Assembly: GCF_900104685.1 (NCBI RefSeq)
Contig: NZ_LT629755.1
Location: forward strand, 1,674,001-1,738,000
DNA length: 64,000 bases
Origin: Agromyces flavus
Lineage (GTDB): Bacteria > Actinomycetota > Actinomycetes > Actinomycetales > Microbacteriaceae
Reading direction: 5' to 3'
The position numbers and the translations under genes are program-made. The notes under the pieces are model-generated. The model worked only from the letters and a program-made list of their open reading frames with translations. It did no database searches and was not told the DNA's origin. Shown one piece after another: positions 36,752 to 45,286 of this stretch (its first letter is position 1; each line of letters begins with the position of its first letter).

Positions 36752-37405
36752 TCAGGGGCGCGGCAGCACCGCGACGGAGGCGGCGACGCGGCCCGGCACC
36801 GGCACGTCGTAGAGCCGGATCTCGTCCCAGCGGGAGCCGAACTCGGGAACGGTCCGCTCGATGCGGCCGATGCCGTCGTCCTTCCCCGGCATGCTGAGCG
36901 CGAGCCGCGACGGCTCGATGACGCCGGCGTGCCCGAGCGCGCGCAGCAGCGCCGCCTTGCGCGCCCACAGCGTCGCGCGCACGAGCGGCCGGGCCGCCGC
37001 ATCCAGCGCCTCGAGCCGGCGACGCTCGTCGGGATGCAGCGCGACCTCGTCGACATCAGGACCGACCTCGCCCACGGCCGCCTCGACTCCCACGCCGAGC
37101 GGATGGCGCGGCCCGACGGCGGCGACCACGACCCCCGCGGCGACCGCGGCGTCGGCGAACCAGTGCGCCCCGGACGGCGTCGTCGGATACCGCACCGTCG
37201 GGCTTCCGTGCCGGGCGCCGCATTCCGGGCACGCGTGGTCGAGCTCGACGTCGTCGGCCGGCACTTCCGCGGTCGCGGCCAGGTGCGCGCGCAGCACCGC
37301 GTCGACGCCGCCGCGGCGACCCGCGACCGCGACCACGGCGTGCGCGCCAGTGTCGCCGAGTCGCACGGCGTCGGCGGAGAGGTCCATGCGCCCATGATGG
37401 CGCAC
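36752..37405 (-). CDS. 4'-phosphopantetheinyl transferase-like protein with lost metal ligands
   Basis: 217 residues from a GTG at 37405, chosen because GGAGG sits 4 bases upstream; an ATG at 37387 is the alternative. The fold looks Sfp-like: 'HACPECGARHGSPTVRY' corresponds to the conserved CxxCGxxHGxP block, and 'TLWARKAALLRALGH' to the W-x-x-KEAxxKAxG helix. However the Mg-binding 'GxDxE' motif reads 'LGVGVEA' and the 'KEA' Glu is Ala, so two of the three metal ligands are gone. It may be inactive or use another chemistry. It is divergent from the acyltransferase gene and shares an inverted repeat with it. Confidence 0.7.
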   Translation of the reverse strand: MRHHGRMDLSADAVRLGDTGAHAVVAVAGRRGGVDAVLRAHLAATAEVPADDVELDHACPECGARHGSPTVRYPTTPSGAHWFADAAVAAGVVVAAVGPRHPLGVGVEAAVGEVGPDVDEVALHPDERRRLEALDAAARPLVRATLWARKAALLRALGHAGVIEPSRLALSMPGKDDGIGRIERTVPEFGSRWDEIRLYDVPVPGRVAASVAVLPRP

Positions 37406-37433
37406 CATGCCTCCTTCTCGTGCCCACGTGATA

Positions 37434-37470
37434 TTCCGACGGCCGCATACCGCATGACGTACCGTCGGAA
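37434..37470. promoter_or_regulatory. Inverted repeat and leaderless promoter between PPTase-like and acyltransferase genes
   Basis: Perfect 9-bp inverted repeat TTCCGACGG (37434-37442) and CCGTCGGAA (37462-37470). The right arm overlaps a -10 box TACCGT (37460-37465) that lies 6 bases before the GTG at 37472, so a bound regulator would block the leaderless acyltransferase transcript. The left arm lies in the leader of the divergent gene. Confidence 0.5.
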
Positions 37471-37471
37471 C

Positions 37472-38233
37472 GTGAGTGAGATCGAGGCCGACGCCGTGCC
37501 AGCCCAGCCGTCGAAGCCCGGGCCGGTCTACGGTCTCGTCCGAGGCGTCCTCCGCCCGCTCGTCCGCGTGGTGTACCGGCCGACCATCACCGGCGCCGAG
37601 CACGTGCCGCGTCACGGTCCCGTCATCCTCGCCTCGAACCACCTGTCGTTCGTCGACAGCATCGTCATCCCGCTCGCGGCACCGCGTCCGGTGCAGTTCC
37701 TCGCGAAGTCGCACTACTTCACGGGCACCGGGCTGAAGGGCTGGGTCTCGCGCACGTTCTTCACGGCGATCGGCGCGGTGGGCGTCGAGCGCGGTGCCGG
37801 CGCCGCCGCGCAGGCCGCGCTCGACCAGGGCCGTCGGATCCTGGAGGCCGGCAACGCCTTCGCGCTCTATCCCGAGGGCACGCGCTCGCTCGACGGCCGC
37901 CTCTACAAGGGCCGGACCGGCGTCGCGTGGCTCGCACTGACCACGGGCGCCGTCGTCGTGCCCGTCGGGCTCGTCGGCACGCAGGAGATCCAGCCGGTGG
38001 GGTCCTCGATGCCGCGGGTCCGACCGGTCACCGTGCGGTTCGGGGCGCCGATCGACGTGAGCCGACACGGGACGGCCGAGTCGGGGCGGGCGCGCCGAGC
38101 CGCCACCGACGAGATCATGGCCGCGATCCACGCGCTGTCGGGGCAGGAGCTCGCCAACGCCTACAACGAGGTGCCGCCGCACGGCGCGCTCGCGAAGATC
38201 GCCGACCGCGTGGCCCCGCGCGAGCGCGTCTGA
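37472..38233 (+). CDS. 1-acyl-sn-glycerol-3-phosphate acyltransferase (PlsC family)
   Basis: 253 residues from the GTG at 37472, supported by a leaderless -10 box 6 bases before it; an in-frame ATG at 37454 has no ribosome-binding site. Acyltransferase motif I 'NHLSFVDS' (HxxxxD, His57 and Asp62) and motif III 'YPEGTRS' are intact, with 'VPVGLVGTQEI' as motif IV. It transfers an acyl chain to lysophosphatidate in membrane lipid synthesis. It is typical of the short actinobacterial PlsC proteins. It reads towards the lipoprotein gene 41 bases away. Confidence 0.92.
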   Translation: MSEIEADAVPAQPSKPGPVYGLVRGVLRPLVRVVYRPTITGAEHVPRHGPVILASNHLSFVDSIVIPLAAPRPVQFLAKSHYFTGTGLKGWVSRTFFTAIGAVGVERGAGAAAQAALDQGRRILEAGNAFALYPEGTRSLDGRLYKGRTGVAWLALTTGAVVVPVGLVGTQEIQPVGSSMPRVRPVTVRFGAPIDVSRHGTAESGRARRAATDEIMAAIHALSGQELANAYNEVPPHGALAKIADRVAPRERV

Positions 38234-38261
38234 TTCCCAGCCACGCGCGGGCTCGTGCCGG

Positions 38262-38267
38262 TATCGT
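38262..38267 (+). promoter_or_regulatory. Leaderless -10 box TATCGT for the lipoprotein gene
   Basis: TATCGT is followed by 7 bases and the ATG at 38275, without a ribosome-binding site, implying a leaderless transcript separate from the upstream acyltransferase mRNA. Confidence 0.5.
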
Positions 38268-38274
38268 CGGCCCG

Positions 38275-39198
38275 ATGAGGACGACGGCGCGCTCGTGGAT
38301 CGCCGCGCTCGCGGCATCCGTCGCACTGGCGCTGGCAGGCTGCAGCGCGCCCGCCGGCTTCGATCGAGCGGACGCATCGGAGGGCGACCGGCGCATCCCG
38401 TCGGCCGATCGGTTCGATCCCGGCTTCATCGTGAGCGACGACGCGTTCTTCGACTCGGGCGCGATGACCGAGGACGAGATCCAGGACTTCCTCGAGTCGC
38501 GCGACTGCCGGCCGGAGGCCGGGGTGGCGTGCCTCGACGAGTACGTCGAGGACGTCGACGACGTGCCCGCGGCCGGGCCGCGGCACTGTCGCCGCATCGC
38601 CGGGCAGGCCGACATGCCCGCCAGCCGGATCATCGCCGAGGTCGCCGAGGCGTGCGGCATCAGCCCGCGCACGTTCCTCGTGCTGCTGCAGAAGGAGCAA
38701 TCGCTGCTCACCCGGCCAACGGCCCGCGGGTACGAGCGCGCGACCGGCTACGGCTGCCCGGACACCGCGGACTGCGACGCGCGCTACTTCGGCTTCTTCA
38801 ACCAGGTGTACCGGGCCGGATGGCAGTTCCGGCAGTACACGGCCCAACCCGATCGGCAGTTCCAGGTCGGCCGCATCGACGTGCCGTTCAACCCGGATGC
38901 CGCGTGCGGCGCGTCGAAGGTCCGGATCCGCAACCAGGCGACCGCGAACCTGTACAACTACACGCCCTATCAGCCGAACGACGCCGTGATCGCCGACCCG
39001 TCGGGCGGGGACGACTGCTCGGCCTACGGGAACCTGAACTTCTGGCGGCTGTGGCACCGGTGGTTCGGCGACCCCCAGGACGAGCGGTTGCCCGCGTACT
39101 TCCCGCCGTGCTCACGGCTCGTGGGCGGGTACCCGTGTCCGCCCGCGGCACCGCCAGCACCCGATGCGCCCGGTGCACCGCCGCTGCCCGTCAGCTGA
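38275..39198 (+). CDS. Cys-rich lipoprotein with lysozyme-like core, function unknown
   Basis: 307 residues. A lipoprotein signal ends at the lipobox 'LAGC' (Cys23), so the protein is surface anchored. The core 'FLVLLQKEQSLLTRP', 'YGCPDTADCDARYFGFFNQVY', 'QATANLYNYTPYQPN' and 'CSAYGNLNFWRLWHRWFG' matches a family common in Microbacteriaceae and often labelled 'hemagglutinin'. The Glu in 'QKEQS' within a helix-rich context resembles a lytic transglycosylase active site, suggesting action on peptidoglycan; that is an inference. Ten or so cysteines in the mature part imply disulfides. The tail is Pro/Ala-rich. Confidence 0.8.
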   Translation: MRTTARSWIAALAASVALALAGCSAPAGFDRADASEGDRRIPSADRFDPGFIVSDDAFFDSGAMTEDEIQDFLESRDCRPEAGVACLDEYVEDVDDVPAAGPRHCRRIAGQADMPASRIIAEVAEACGISPRTFLVLLQKEQSLLTRPTARGYERATGYGCPDTADCDARYFGFFNQVYRAGWQFRQYTAQPDRQFQVGRIDVPFNPDAACGASKVRIRNQATANLYNYTPYQPNDAVIADPSGGDDCSAYGNLNFWRLWHRWFGDPQDERLPAYFPPCSRLVGGYPCPPAAPPAPDAPGAPPLPVS

Positions 39199-39210
39199 GC
39201 ACCGCGCGAC

Positions 39211-39705
39211 TCACTCGGCCGGAGCCGCCTCGTCGCGCACGAGCGTGACCGGCTCATGGTGCACCGGGAAGTTGACGGACGCCGCGATGAAGCACTTCTC
39301 GGATGCCTCGTGGTGCAATGACGCCGCGACCTCGCGCATCGCGGGCTCGGCGACCGTGACGCGCGGGTGCAGCACGGCCTCGACCAGCCGCCCGCCGCCC
39401 CGGCCGTCCTCGAGCATGCGCGCGGTCGCGGCATCCGAGTAGCCGACCACGACCACGCCGTGCTGGGTCGCCACGTGGAGGTACGAGAGCATGTGGCACT
39501 CGCTGAGCGCGGCCAGCACGAGCTCCTCGGGATTCCAGCGGTCGCGATCGCCGTGGAAGACGCGGTCGCTCGAGCCGGCGATCTCGTGGAGCTTGCCCTC
39601 GGCCCGGACGGCGTGCTGGCGCCCGTAGGCGCGGTACGAGCTCGTGCCCTCGCCCCGGTCGCCCTCCCATTCGAGCTCGATCGCGTAGTGGTGCTCGCCG
39701 AGCAT
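39211..39705 (-). CDS. OsmC-family peroxiredoxin-like protein
   Basis: 164 residues from the ATG at 39705, which has GGAGGGG 8 bases upstream. OsmC/Ohr proteins reduce organic or lipid hydroperoxides with two cysteines. Both are present: 'ALSECHMLSYLH' and 'ASEKCFIAASVNF'. The N-terminal 'YAIELEWEGDRGEGTSSYRAYG' (positions 7-28) identifies the OsmC/YhfA subgroup. It is cytosolic and divergent from gabT. Confidence 0.92.
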   Translation of the reverse strand: MLGEHHYAIELEWEGDRGEGTSSYRAYGRQHAVRAEGKLHEIAGSSDRVFHGDRDRWNPEELVLAALSECHMLSYLHVATQHGVVVVGYSDAATARMLEDGRGGGRLVEAVLHPRVTVAEPAMREVAASLHHEASEKCFIAASVNFPVHHEPVTLVRDEAAPAE

Positions 39706-39804
39706 CCGCAGTCCCCTCCCCATCGCGTCCGGCGCCGCGGCGTCCCTGCGGCACCCTCGTCGATTCTGCACCCAGCCGCCCACAGCGGCTCCGCGCCGCG
39801 GGGA

Positions 39805-39810
39805 TAGGCT
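39805..39810 (+). promoter_or_regulatory. -10 box TAGGCT for gabT
   Basis: TAGGCT lies 9 bases before the gabT ATG, giving a leader of only a few bases or none. The same hexamer is used at 11079 for the RNB gene. Confidence 0.5.
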
Positions 39811-39819
39811 GGGGGCACC

Positions 39820-41208
39820 ATGACTGACACCCAGATCCCCGTCGAATCCCTGCCCGCCGAGTCCGCCGCCGCGGCGCCCGCCGTGCCCCAGGAGCGACGG
39901 ATCGTCACGGCCATTCCCGGCCCGCGCTCGCAGGAGCTCCACGCGCGCCGCGCCGCCGTCGTCTCATCCGGCGTCTCGAGCGTCCTGCCCGTGTACATCG
40001 AGCGTGCCAACGGAGCCGTGCTGGTCGACGTCGACGGCAACCACTTCGTGGACTTCGGCGCCGGCATCGGCGTCACGACCGCCGGCCACACGCCCACGCG
40101 CGTGGTCGAGGCCGCGGTCGACCAGGCCCGCGACGTGCTGCACACGCTGTTCACGATCACGCCGTACGAGGAGTACGTCCGCGTCGCCGAGCTGCTCGCC
40201 CAGCACACGCCCGGCGACTTCGCCAAGAAGTCGGTGCTCGTGAACTCGGGCGCGGAAGCGGTCGAGAACGGCGTCAAGATCGCGCGCAAGTTCACCGGTC
40301 GCCGCGCCGTGGCGGTGCTCGACCACGCCTATCACGGCCGCACGAACCTGACGATGGCGATGAACTACAAGGCGATGCCGTACGCGACCGGCTTCGGCCC
40401 GCTCGCCGGCGACGTCTATCACGCCCCGAGCTCCTACCCCTATCGCGACGGGCTCTCCGGTGCCGAAGCGGCCGAGCGGACCATCGGCTACCTCGAGAAG
40501 GTCGTCGGCGCGACCGACCTGGCGTGCCTCGTCGTCGAGCCCATCCAGGGCGAGGGCGGCTTCATGGTGCCCGCCGACGGCTTCCTCCCCGCCCTGCAGG
40601 AGTGGTGCACCGCCAACGGCGTCGTCATGATCGCCGACGAGATCCAGTCGGGCATGGCCCGCACCGGTCGCTACTACGCCGCCGAGCACTTCGGCTGGAC
40701 GCCCGACCTCGTGCTCTCGGCCAAGGGCATCGCGGCAGGCCTGCCGCTCGCCGCGGTCACCGGGCGTGCCGAGATCATGGATGCCTCGCAGCCCGGCGGG
40801 CTCGGCGGCACGTTCGGCGGCAACCCCGTGGCGTGCGCCGCCGCCATCGCGGTGTTCGAGGCCATCGACGAAGAGGACCTCCTCGCCGAGGGGCAGCGCA
40901 TCGAGGCCACGCTCACGGCCGGCCTCGAGCGCCTGCGCGAGAAGTACGACGTCATCGGCGACATCCGCGGCCGCGGTGCCATGATCGCGATCGAGCTGGT
41001 GCGCCCGGGCACGGGCGCGACGAGCAAGGAGCCGAATCCCGAGGCGGTCGGGAAGGTCGTCTCGTACGCGGCCGAGCAGGGCGTCCTGTTCCTCAGCGCC
41101 GGCACCTGGGGCAACGTGCTCCGGTTCCTGCCGAGCCTGCGGATGACCGACGCGCTCATCGAGGACGCCCTCAGCGTGCTCGACGAGGCCTTCGCGACGC
41201 TCGCCTGA
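39820..41208 (+). CDS. gabT: 4-aminobutyrate--2-oxoglutarate transaminase
   Basis: 462 residues, class III PLP aminotransferase. It converts GABA to succinate semialdehyde with 2-oxoglutarate as acceptor. 'GSGAEAVENGVKIARKFTGR'-type block reads 'NSGAEAVENGVKIARKFTGR' (about 145-164); 'VVEPIQGEGGFMVP' and 'IADEIQSGMARTG' hold the PLP contacts; the Schiff-base Lys is K302 in 'SAKGIAAGLPL'. It is followed 2 bases later by an asparaginase gene and lies near a polyamine importer, consistent with putrescine and GABA use. Confidence 0.94.
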   Translation: MTDTQIPVESLPAESAAAAPAVPQERRIVTAIPGPRSQELHARRAAVVSSGVSSVLPVYIERANGAVLVDVDGNHFVDFGAGIGVTTAGHTPTRVVEAAVDQARDVLHTLFTITPYEEYVRVAELLAQHTPGDFAKKSVLVNSGAEAVENGVKIARKFTGRRAVAVLDHAYHGRTNLTMAMNYKAMPYATGFGPLAGDVYHAPSSYPYRDGLSGAEAAERTIGYLEKVVGATDLACLVVEPIQGEGGFMVPADGFLPALQEWCTANGVVMIADEIQSGMARTGRYYAAEHFGWTPDLVLSAKGIAAGLPLAAVTGRAEIMDASQPGGLGGTFGGNPVACAAAIAVFEAIDEEDLLAEGQRIEATLTAGLERLREKYDVIGDIRGRGAMIAIELVRPGTGATSKEPNPEAVGKVVSYAAEQGVLFLSAGTWGNVLRFLPSLRMTDALIEDALSVLDEAFATLA

Positions 41209-41210
41209 AC

Positions 41211-42200
41211 GTGGGCGCGACCTTCCCGGCCTCCGCCGCGGCCGAGCTCGCCGTGGTCGAGCGCGGCGGCTTCGTCGAATCCCGGCACGTCGGCTCGGCG
41301 GTCGTCCTCGCCCCGGGCGGCGATGTCGCCCGCGTGCTCGGCGACCCGGCTGCTCCCGTACTGCCCCGATCCAGCATGAAGCCGTTCCAGGCGATCGCCG
41401 TGATGACCTCGGGGGTGACGCTCCGCGGCGAGGACGCCGCGATCGCGACGGCGAGCCATACCGGGACCCCGCGCCATGTCGCGCTCGTCCGCGGCCTGCT
41501 CGCACGCGAGTCGCTGCCCGCCACGGCGCTGCGCTGCCCGCCCGAGTATCCGACCGATCGCGCCTCACGTGATCAGCTCGTCCGTGCGGGCGAGCGACCC
41601 GAGGCCATCACGATGAACTGCTCGGGCAAGCACGCCGCCATGCTGCTCGCCTGCCGCGCGAACGGCTGGTCGCTCGACGACTACCTCGATCCCGAGCACG
41701 CCCTGCAGAAGCGCGTGCTCGACGTGCTCGAGCGCCTGACGGGCGAGCGTCCCGTCGCGACCGTCGTCGACGGGTGCGGAGCGCCGGTGCACGCCCTCAG
41801 CCTCACGGGCCTCGCGCGCGGGATCCAGAAGATCGCGTCCTCGTCGACGAGCTCGCCGTTCGCCCTGTTCCGCGAGGCGGCCGCCGTCGGCGACGGCGTG
41901 CGATCCAACGGATGGGCGGTGGCCGGTCCGGGTCGGCCCGACTCGGTCGTCATCGACCGGCTCGGGGTGTTCGCGAAGTTCGGTGCCGAGGGCGTCCAGG
42001 TGATGGCCGCACCCGACGGAACCACCGTTGCACTGAAGATGCTCGACGGCTCACCTCGCGCGTCCGCGATCGTCGCCGCGCGCCTGCTCGCCGGCGTCGG
42101 CGCGATCGACTCGGCCGCGGTCGACGCGGTCGAGCCCGACCTCGGACTCGACGTGCTCGGCGGCGGCGCCGTGGTCGGTCGCATCCGCGCGACGGTCTGA
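41211..42200 (+). CDS. Asparaginase (PF06089 type)
   Basis: 329 residues, GTG start 2 bases after the gabT stop. This is the 'L-asparaginase II' family found in actinobacteria and rhizobia (Rhizobium AnsA-like), unrelated to E. coli type I/II enzymes. Recognisable blocks: 'VERGGFVESRHVGSAVVLAP', 'PRSSMKPFQAIAVM', 'SHTGTPRHV', 'MNCSGKHAAMLLACRANGW' and 'DGCGAPVHALSLTGLARG'. It would release ammonia and aspartate from asparagine in the cytosol. Co-transcription with gabT is very likely. Confidence 0.9.
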   Translation: MGATFPASAAAELAVVERGGFVESRHVGSAVVLAPGGDVARVLGDPAAPVLPRSSMKPFQAIAVMTSGVTLRGEDAAIATASHTGTPRHVALVRGLLARESLPATALRCPPEYPTDRASRDQLVRAGERPEAITMNCSGKHAAMLLACRANGWSLDDYLDPEHALQKRVLDVLERLTGERPVATVVDGCGAPVHALSLTGLARGIQKIASSSTSSPFALFREAAAVGDGVRSNGWAVAGPGRPDSVVIDRLGVFAKFGAEGVQVMAAPDGTTVALKMLDGSPRASAIVAARLLAGVGAIDSAAVDAVEPDLGLDVLGGGAVVGRIRATV

Positions 42201-42221
42201 TCGTCCGGCGGCTCGTCGACG

Positions 42222-42262
42222 GCGGATGCCGCGGGCCCGGTGTCGGCGCCCGCGGCATCCGC
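42222..42262. terminator. Bidirectional terminator between asparaginase gene and potC
   Basis: Perfect 15-bp inverted repeat (42222-42236, 42248-42262) with an 11-base loop in the gap between two converging genes. Both arms contain the frequent word GGATGCC/GGCATCC. Confidence 0.8.
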
Positions 42263-42273
42263 TCTCGATCGGC

Positions 42274-43176
42274 TCAGCCCGCCGCGGCCGCGAGGCGCTT
42301 CGCGCGGGCGGCCCGCGACACCTGCGCGACCACGACGATCACGAGCGCCACGATGAACACCGCCGAGGCGATCACGTTCGCCTCGGCCGGGATGCCGCGC
42401 GACGCCGAGATGTAGATGTACTTCGGGAACGTCGACACCGAACCGGAGTTGAAGTTCGTGATGATGAAGTCGTCGAAGCTCAGGGCGAAGGCGAGCAGTG
42501 CCGCCGCCATGATGCCGGGCAGCAGCAGCGGGAACGTGATCCGCCAGAAGACCTCGCGGGGCGAGCCGTAGAGGTCGCGACCTGCCTCCTCGAGCGCCGG
42601 ATCCAGGCTCGCGACGCGCGCCTTGACCGTCACCACGACGAAGCTGATGCAGAACATCGTGTGCGCCAGGATGATCGTCAGCATGTCCTTCGGAACGCCG
42701 ACCGCGAGGAACTGGGCGGCCAGCCCGGCACCCAGCACGACCTCGGGCGTGGCCATGGGCAGGAACAGCAGCAGGCTGATCGCCGAGCGCGCGCGGAATC
42801 GGTAGCGGACCAGGGCGATCGCGATCATCGTCCCGAGCGCCGTCGCGACGACCGTCGCGACCAGGCCGATCACGATGCTGTTGCCGAACGCCTCGCACAC
42901 CGCGCCGCCTTCGACGTTGCACACGTTCAGCCACTTGTCGAAGGTGAACCCGCGCCAGGCGATGTTCGACTTGATCGAGTCGTTGAACGAGAACACGAAC
43001 GTGTAGACGATCGGGATCAACAGGAAGATGAACGCGAGCGTGACGTAGACCGGCAGCAGCCAGTCGCCGAGCCCGAGCCTTCGCCCACGCGGACGCTGCC
43101 GGCGACGGCGGTCCTCGACTTCCTCGCTCTCGCTGAACCCGCCGAGCACGGCGGCGGCCTGCACCTCACCGCTCAC
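42274..43176 (-). CDS. potC: Polyamine ABC importer permease PotC
   Basis: 300 residues, six membrane helices, binding-protein-dependent permease of the spermidine/putrescine class. The EAA loop is 'ALEEAGRDLYGSPREVFWRITFPLLLPGI' in two parts around 193-221. N-terminal 30 residues are basic and Arg/Glu-rich before the first helix. The start overlaps the potB stop (ATGA). Last gene of potDABC. Confidence 0.92.
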   Translation of the reverse strand: MSGEVQAAAVLGGFSESEEVEDRRRRQRPRGRRLGLGDWLLPVYVTLAFIFLLIPIVYTFVFSFNDSIKSNIAWRGFTFDKWLNVCNVEGGAVCEAFGNSIVIGLVATVVATALGTMIAIALVRYRFRARSAISLLLFLPMATPEVVLGAGLAAQFLAVGVPKDMLTIILAHTMFCISFVVVTVKARVASLDPALEEAGRDLYGSPREVFWRITFPLLLPGIMAAALLAFALSFDDFIITNFNSGSVSTFPKYIYISASRGIPAEANVIASAVFIVALVIVVVAQVSRAARAKRLAAAAG

Positions 43177-44084
43177 AGCAGGTCCTCCGTTCCGGATCGC
43201 TTCACGTAGACGCCCACGAGCACGAGGATCGCGGCCATCAGGATGATCGAGAGCGCCGCGGCCGCCGGGTAGTTCAGCAGCACGAGGAAGTTCGCCTCGA
43301 TGACGTTGCCCATCATCTGCGTGTCCGGTCCTCCGAGGAAGTCGCGACTCGCGTTGACGTAATCGCCCGCCGCGGGGATGAACGTGAGCAGCGTTCCCGC
43401 GACGATGCCGGGCATCGACAGCGGCACGGTGACCTTGCGGAAGACCGTGAAGGCGTTCGCGTAGAGGTCGCTGCCCGCCTCGAGGTACCGCGTGTCGAGC
43501 CGCTCCAGCGTCGTGTAGAGCGGCAGCGTCATGAACGGGATGAAGTTGTACGTCAGGCCGAAGATCACCGCGAACGGCGTGCCGGCGAAGTACGCATCGG
43601 GTCCGAGCAGGCCGATCGCCTTGAGCGAGGTGATGATGAGCGACTCGTCGGACAGGATCTGCTTCCAGGCGAGGGTGCGCAGCAGGAAGCTGATGAAGAA
43701 CGGGGCGATCACCAGCACGAGCAGCAGGCTCTGCAGCAGCGGCCAGCGGCGGGCCTTCACGCCGATGAAGTAGGCCAGCGGATAGCTGAACAACAGCGCG
43801 AACACGGTCGCGGCGAGCGCGTAGCCGAATGAGCGCAGGATATGCGGCCAGTACTGCTCGACCACCGTGACGTAGTTCTGCCAGTTGAAGGCGTAGTCGT
43901 ACACGCCGATGTCGCCGAACTCGTTCGGCGCCTGCAGCGACGTGAGGATCAGCGAGATCAGCGGCGTGAGGAAGAACAGGACGAGGTAGAGGATGCCGGG
44001 CAGGAGCAGAAAGAGCGCGATCGGGCTCCTCCGTTTGGGGGCCTGCGGCTGCGCCTCCGTCGTCGCGAATGCTGCGAAGGCCAT
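43173..44084 (-). CDS. potB: Polyamine ABC importer permease PotB
   Basis: 303 residues from the ATG at 44084, placed 2 bases after the potA stop. 'LFLLLPGILYLVLFFLTPLISLI' is the first helix (about 23-46), the EAA loop 'YLEAGSDLYANAFTVFRKVTVPLSMPGIVAG' is in two parts around 199-229. Works with PotC as the membrane channel for spermidine or putrescine. Frame is open upstream as a shadow of potA and was trimmed. Confidence 0.92.
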   Translation of the reverse strand: MAFAAFATTEAQPQAPKRRSPIALFLLLPGILYLVLFFLTPLISLILTSLQAPNEFGDIGVYDYAFNWQNYVTVVEQYWPHILRSFGYALAATVFALLFSYPLAYFIGVKARRWPLLQSLLLVLVIAPFFISFLLRTLAWKQILSDESLIITSLKAIGLLGPDAYFAGTPFAVIFGLTYNFIPFMTLPLYTTLERLDTRYLEAGSDLYANAFTVFRKVTVPLSMPGIVAGTLLTFIPAAGDYVNASRDFLGGPDTQMMGNVIEANFLVLLNYPAAAALSIILMAAILVLVGVYVKRSGTEDLL

Positions 44085-44086
44085 GC

Positions 44087-45286
44087 TCAGTTGCCCTCGA
44101 GCTCCGAGATCAGCGCCTCGCGACGCTGCACGGCGATCGACTGCGTGTCGGCGTCGGCCGGGAATCGGCTCGACTCGTCGGGCTCGTCGGCGAGGCCGAA
44201 GCCGTGCTCGACGTCCCAGCTGACCCACACCTCGGCCCCCTCGGTGGCGACCGGACCGAAGCCCATGTTCTGGGAGAAGATCGAGATCGTGCCGACCCCC
44301 GGGATGGCGACGATGTACTCGGTGCTCACGCCGGCGAACGACACGTCGATGACGCGACCCGGTCCGAGGATGTTGCGGTCGGCCGTCTCGGCGGGCTGCT
44401 CGAGGTGCAGTGCGACCTTCTCGGGCCGCACCCCGACCGTGACGAGGCCCTGGTGGCGCTGGGCGCGCGAGGTCGGCACGGTGATGCGGTTGCCGCCGGC
44501 ATCGACGGTGACCGAGGTGCTCGTGGTGCCGGTCACGTCGCCCGTGAAGAGGTTCGACTTGCCGAGGAAGTTGGCGACGAACGCCGTGCGCGGCAGCTCG
44601 TAGAGCTCTTCGGGCGCGCCCATCTGCTCGATCGCGCCCTTGTTCATCACGGCGACGGTGTCGGCCATGGTCATGGCCTCCTCCTGGTCGTGCGTGACGT
44701 GGAGGAAGGTCAGGCCGACCTCCTCCTGGATCGTCTTGAGCTCGAGCTGCATCTGGCGACGCAGCTTGAGGTCGAGCGCGCCGAGCGGCTCGTCGAGCAG
44801 GAGGAGCGCCGGTCGGTTCACGATCGCGCGGGCGAGCGCCACGCGCTGCTGCTGTCCGCCCGAGAGCTGCGCGGGTCGGCGCTGCGCGAGGTGGTCGAGC
44901 TCGACCAGCTTCAGCGCCTCGTGGGCCTTGCCCTGCGCATCGTCGATGCGCCGCCGCTTCAGCCCGAACGAGACGTTGTCGATGATCGACATGTGCGGGA
45001 ACAGCGCGTAGCTCTGGAAGACGGTGTTGACCGGACGCTGGTGCGCCTTGGCGTCCGTGACGTCCTTGCCGCCGATGAGGATGCGTCCCTTGGTGGGCTC
45101 CTCGAGCCCGGCGACGAGTCGGAGCGTGGTCGTCTTGCCGCACCCGGAGGGGCCGAGCAGGGCGAAGAAGGATCCCGCGGGGATGGTCAGGTCGAGCTCT
45201 TCGATGGCCGTGAAGCCGGGGAATCGCTTCTGGATGCCGACCAGTTCGAGGTCGGCACCGCGTTCGGCGAATTCGCGGACCGACAT
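44087..45286 (-). CDS. potA: Polyamine ABC importer ATPase PotA
   Basis: 399 residues. Walker A GPSGCGKTTT, signature 'LSGGQQQRVALARAIV' and Walker B 'LLLLDEPLGALDLKLR' are intact, followed by a C-terminal TOBE domain ('TVGVRPEKVALHLEQP', then 'GAEVWVSWDVEHGFGL') that usually has a regulatory or substrate-sensing role. The ATG shares one base with the potD stop (TGATG). Length is normal for PotA. Confidence 0.94.
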   Translation of the reverse strand: MSVREFAERGADLELVGIQKRFPGFTAIEELDLTIPAGSFFALLGPSGCGKTTTLRLVAGLEEPTKGRILIGGKDVTDAKAHQRPVNTVFQSYALFPHMSIIDNVSFGLKRRRIDDAQGKAHEALKLVELDHLAQRRPAQLSGGQQQRVALARAIVNRPALLLLDEPLGALDLKLRRQMQLELKTIQEEVGLTFLHVTHDQEEAMTMADTVAVMNKGAIEQMGAPEELYELPRTAFVANFLGKSNLFTGDVTGTTSTSVTVDAGGNRITVPTSRAQRHQGLVTVGVRPEKVALHLEQPAETADRNILGPGRVIDVSFAGVSTEYIVAIPGVGTISIFSQNMGFGPVATEGAEVWVSWDVEHGFGLADEPDESSRFPADADTQSIAVQRREALISELEGN

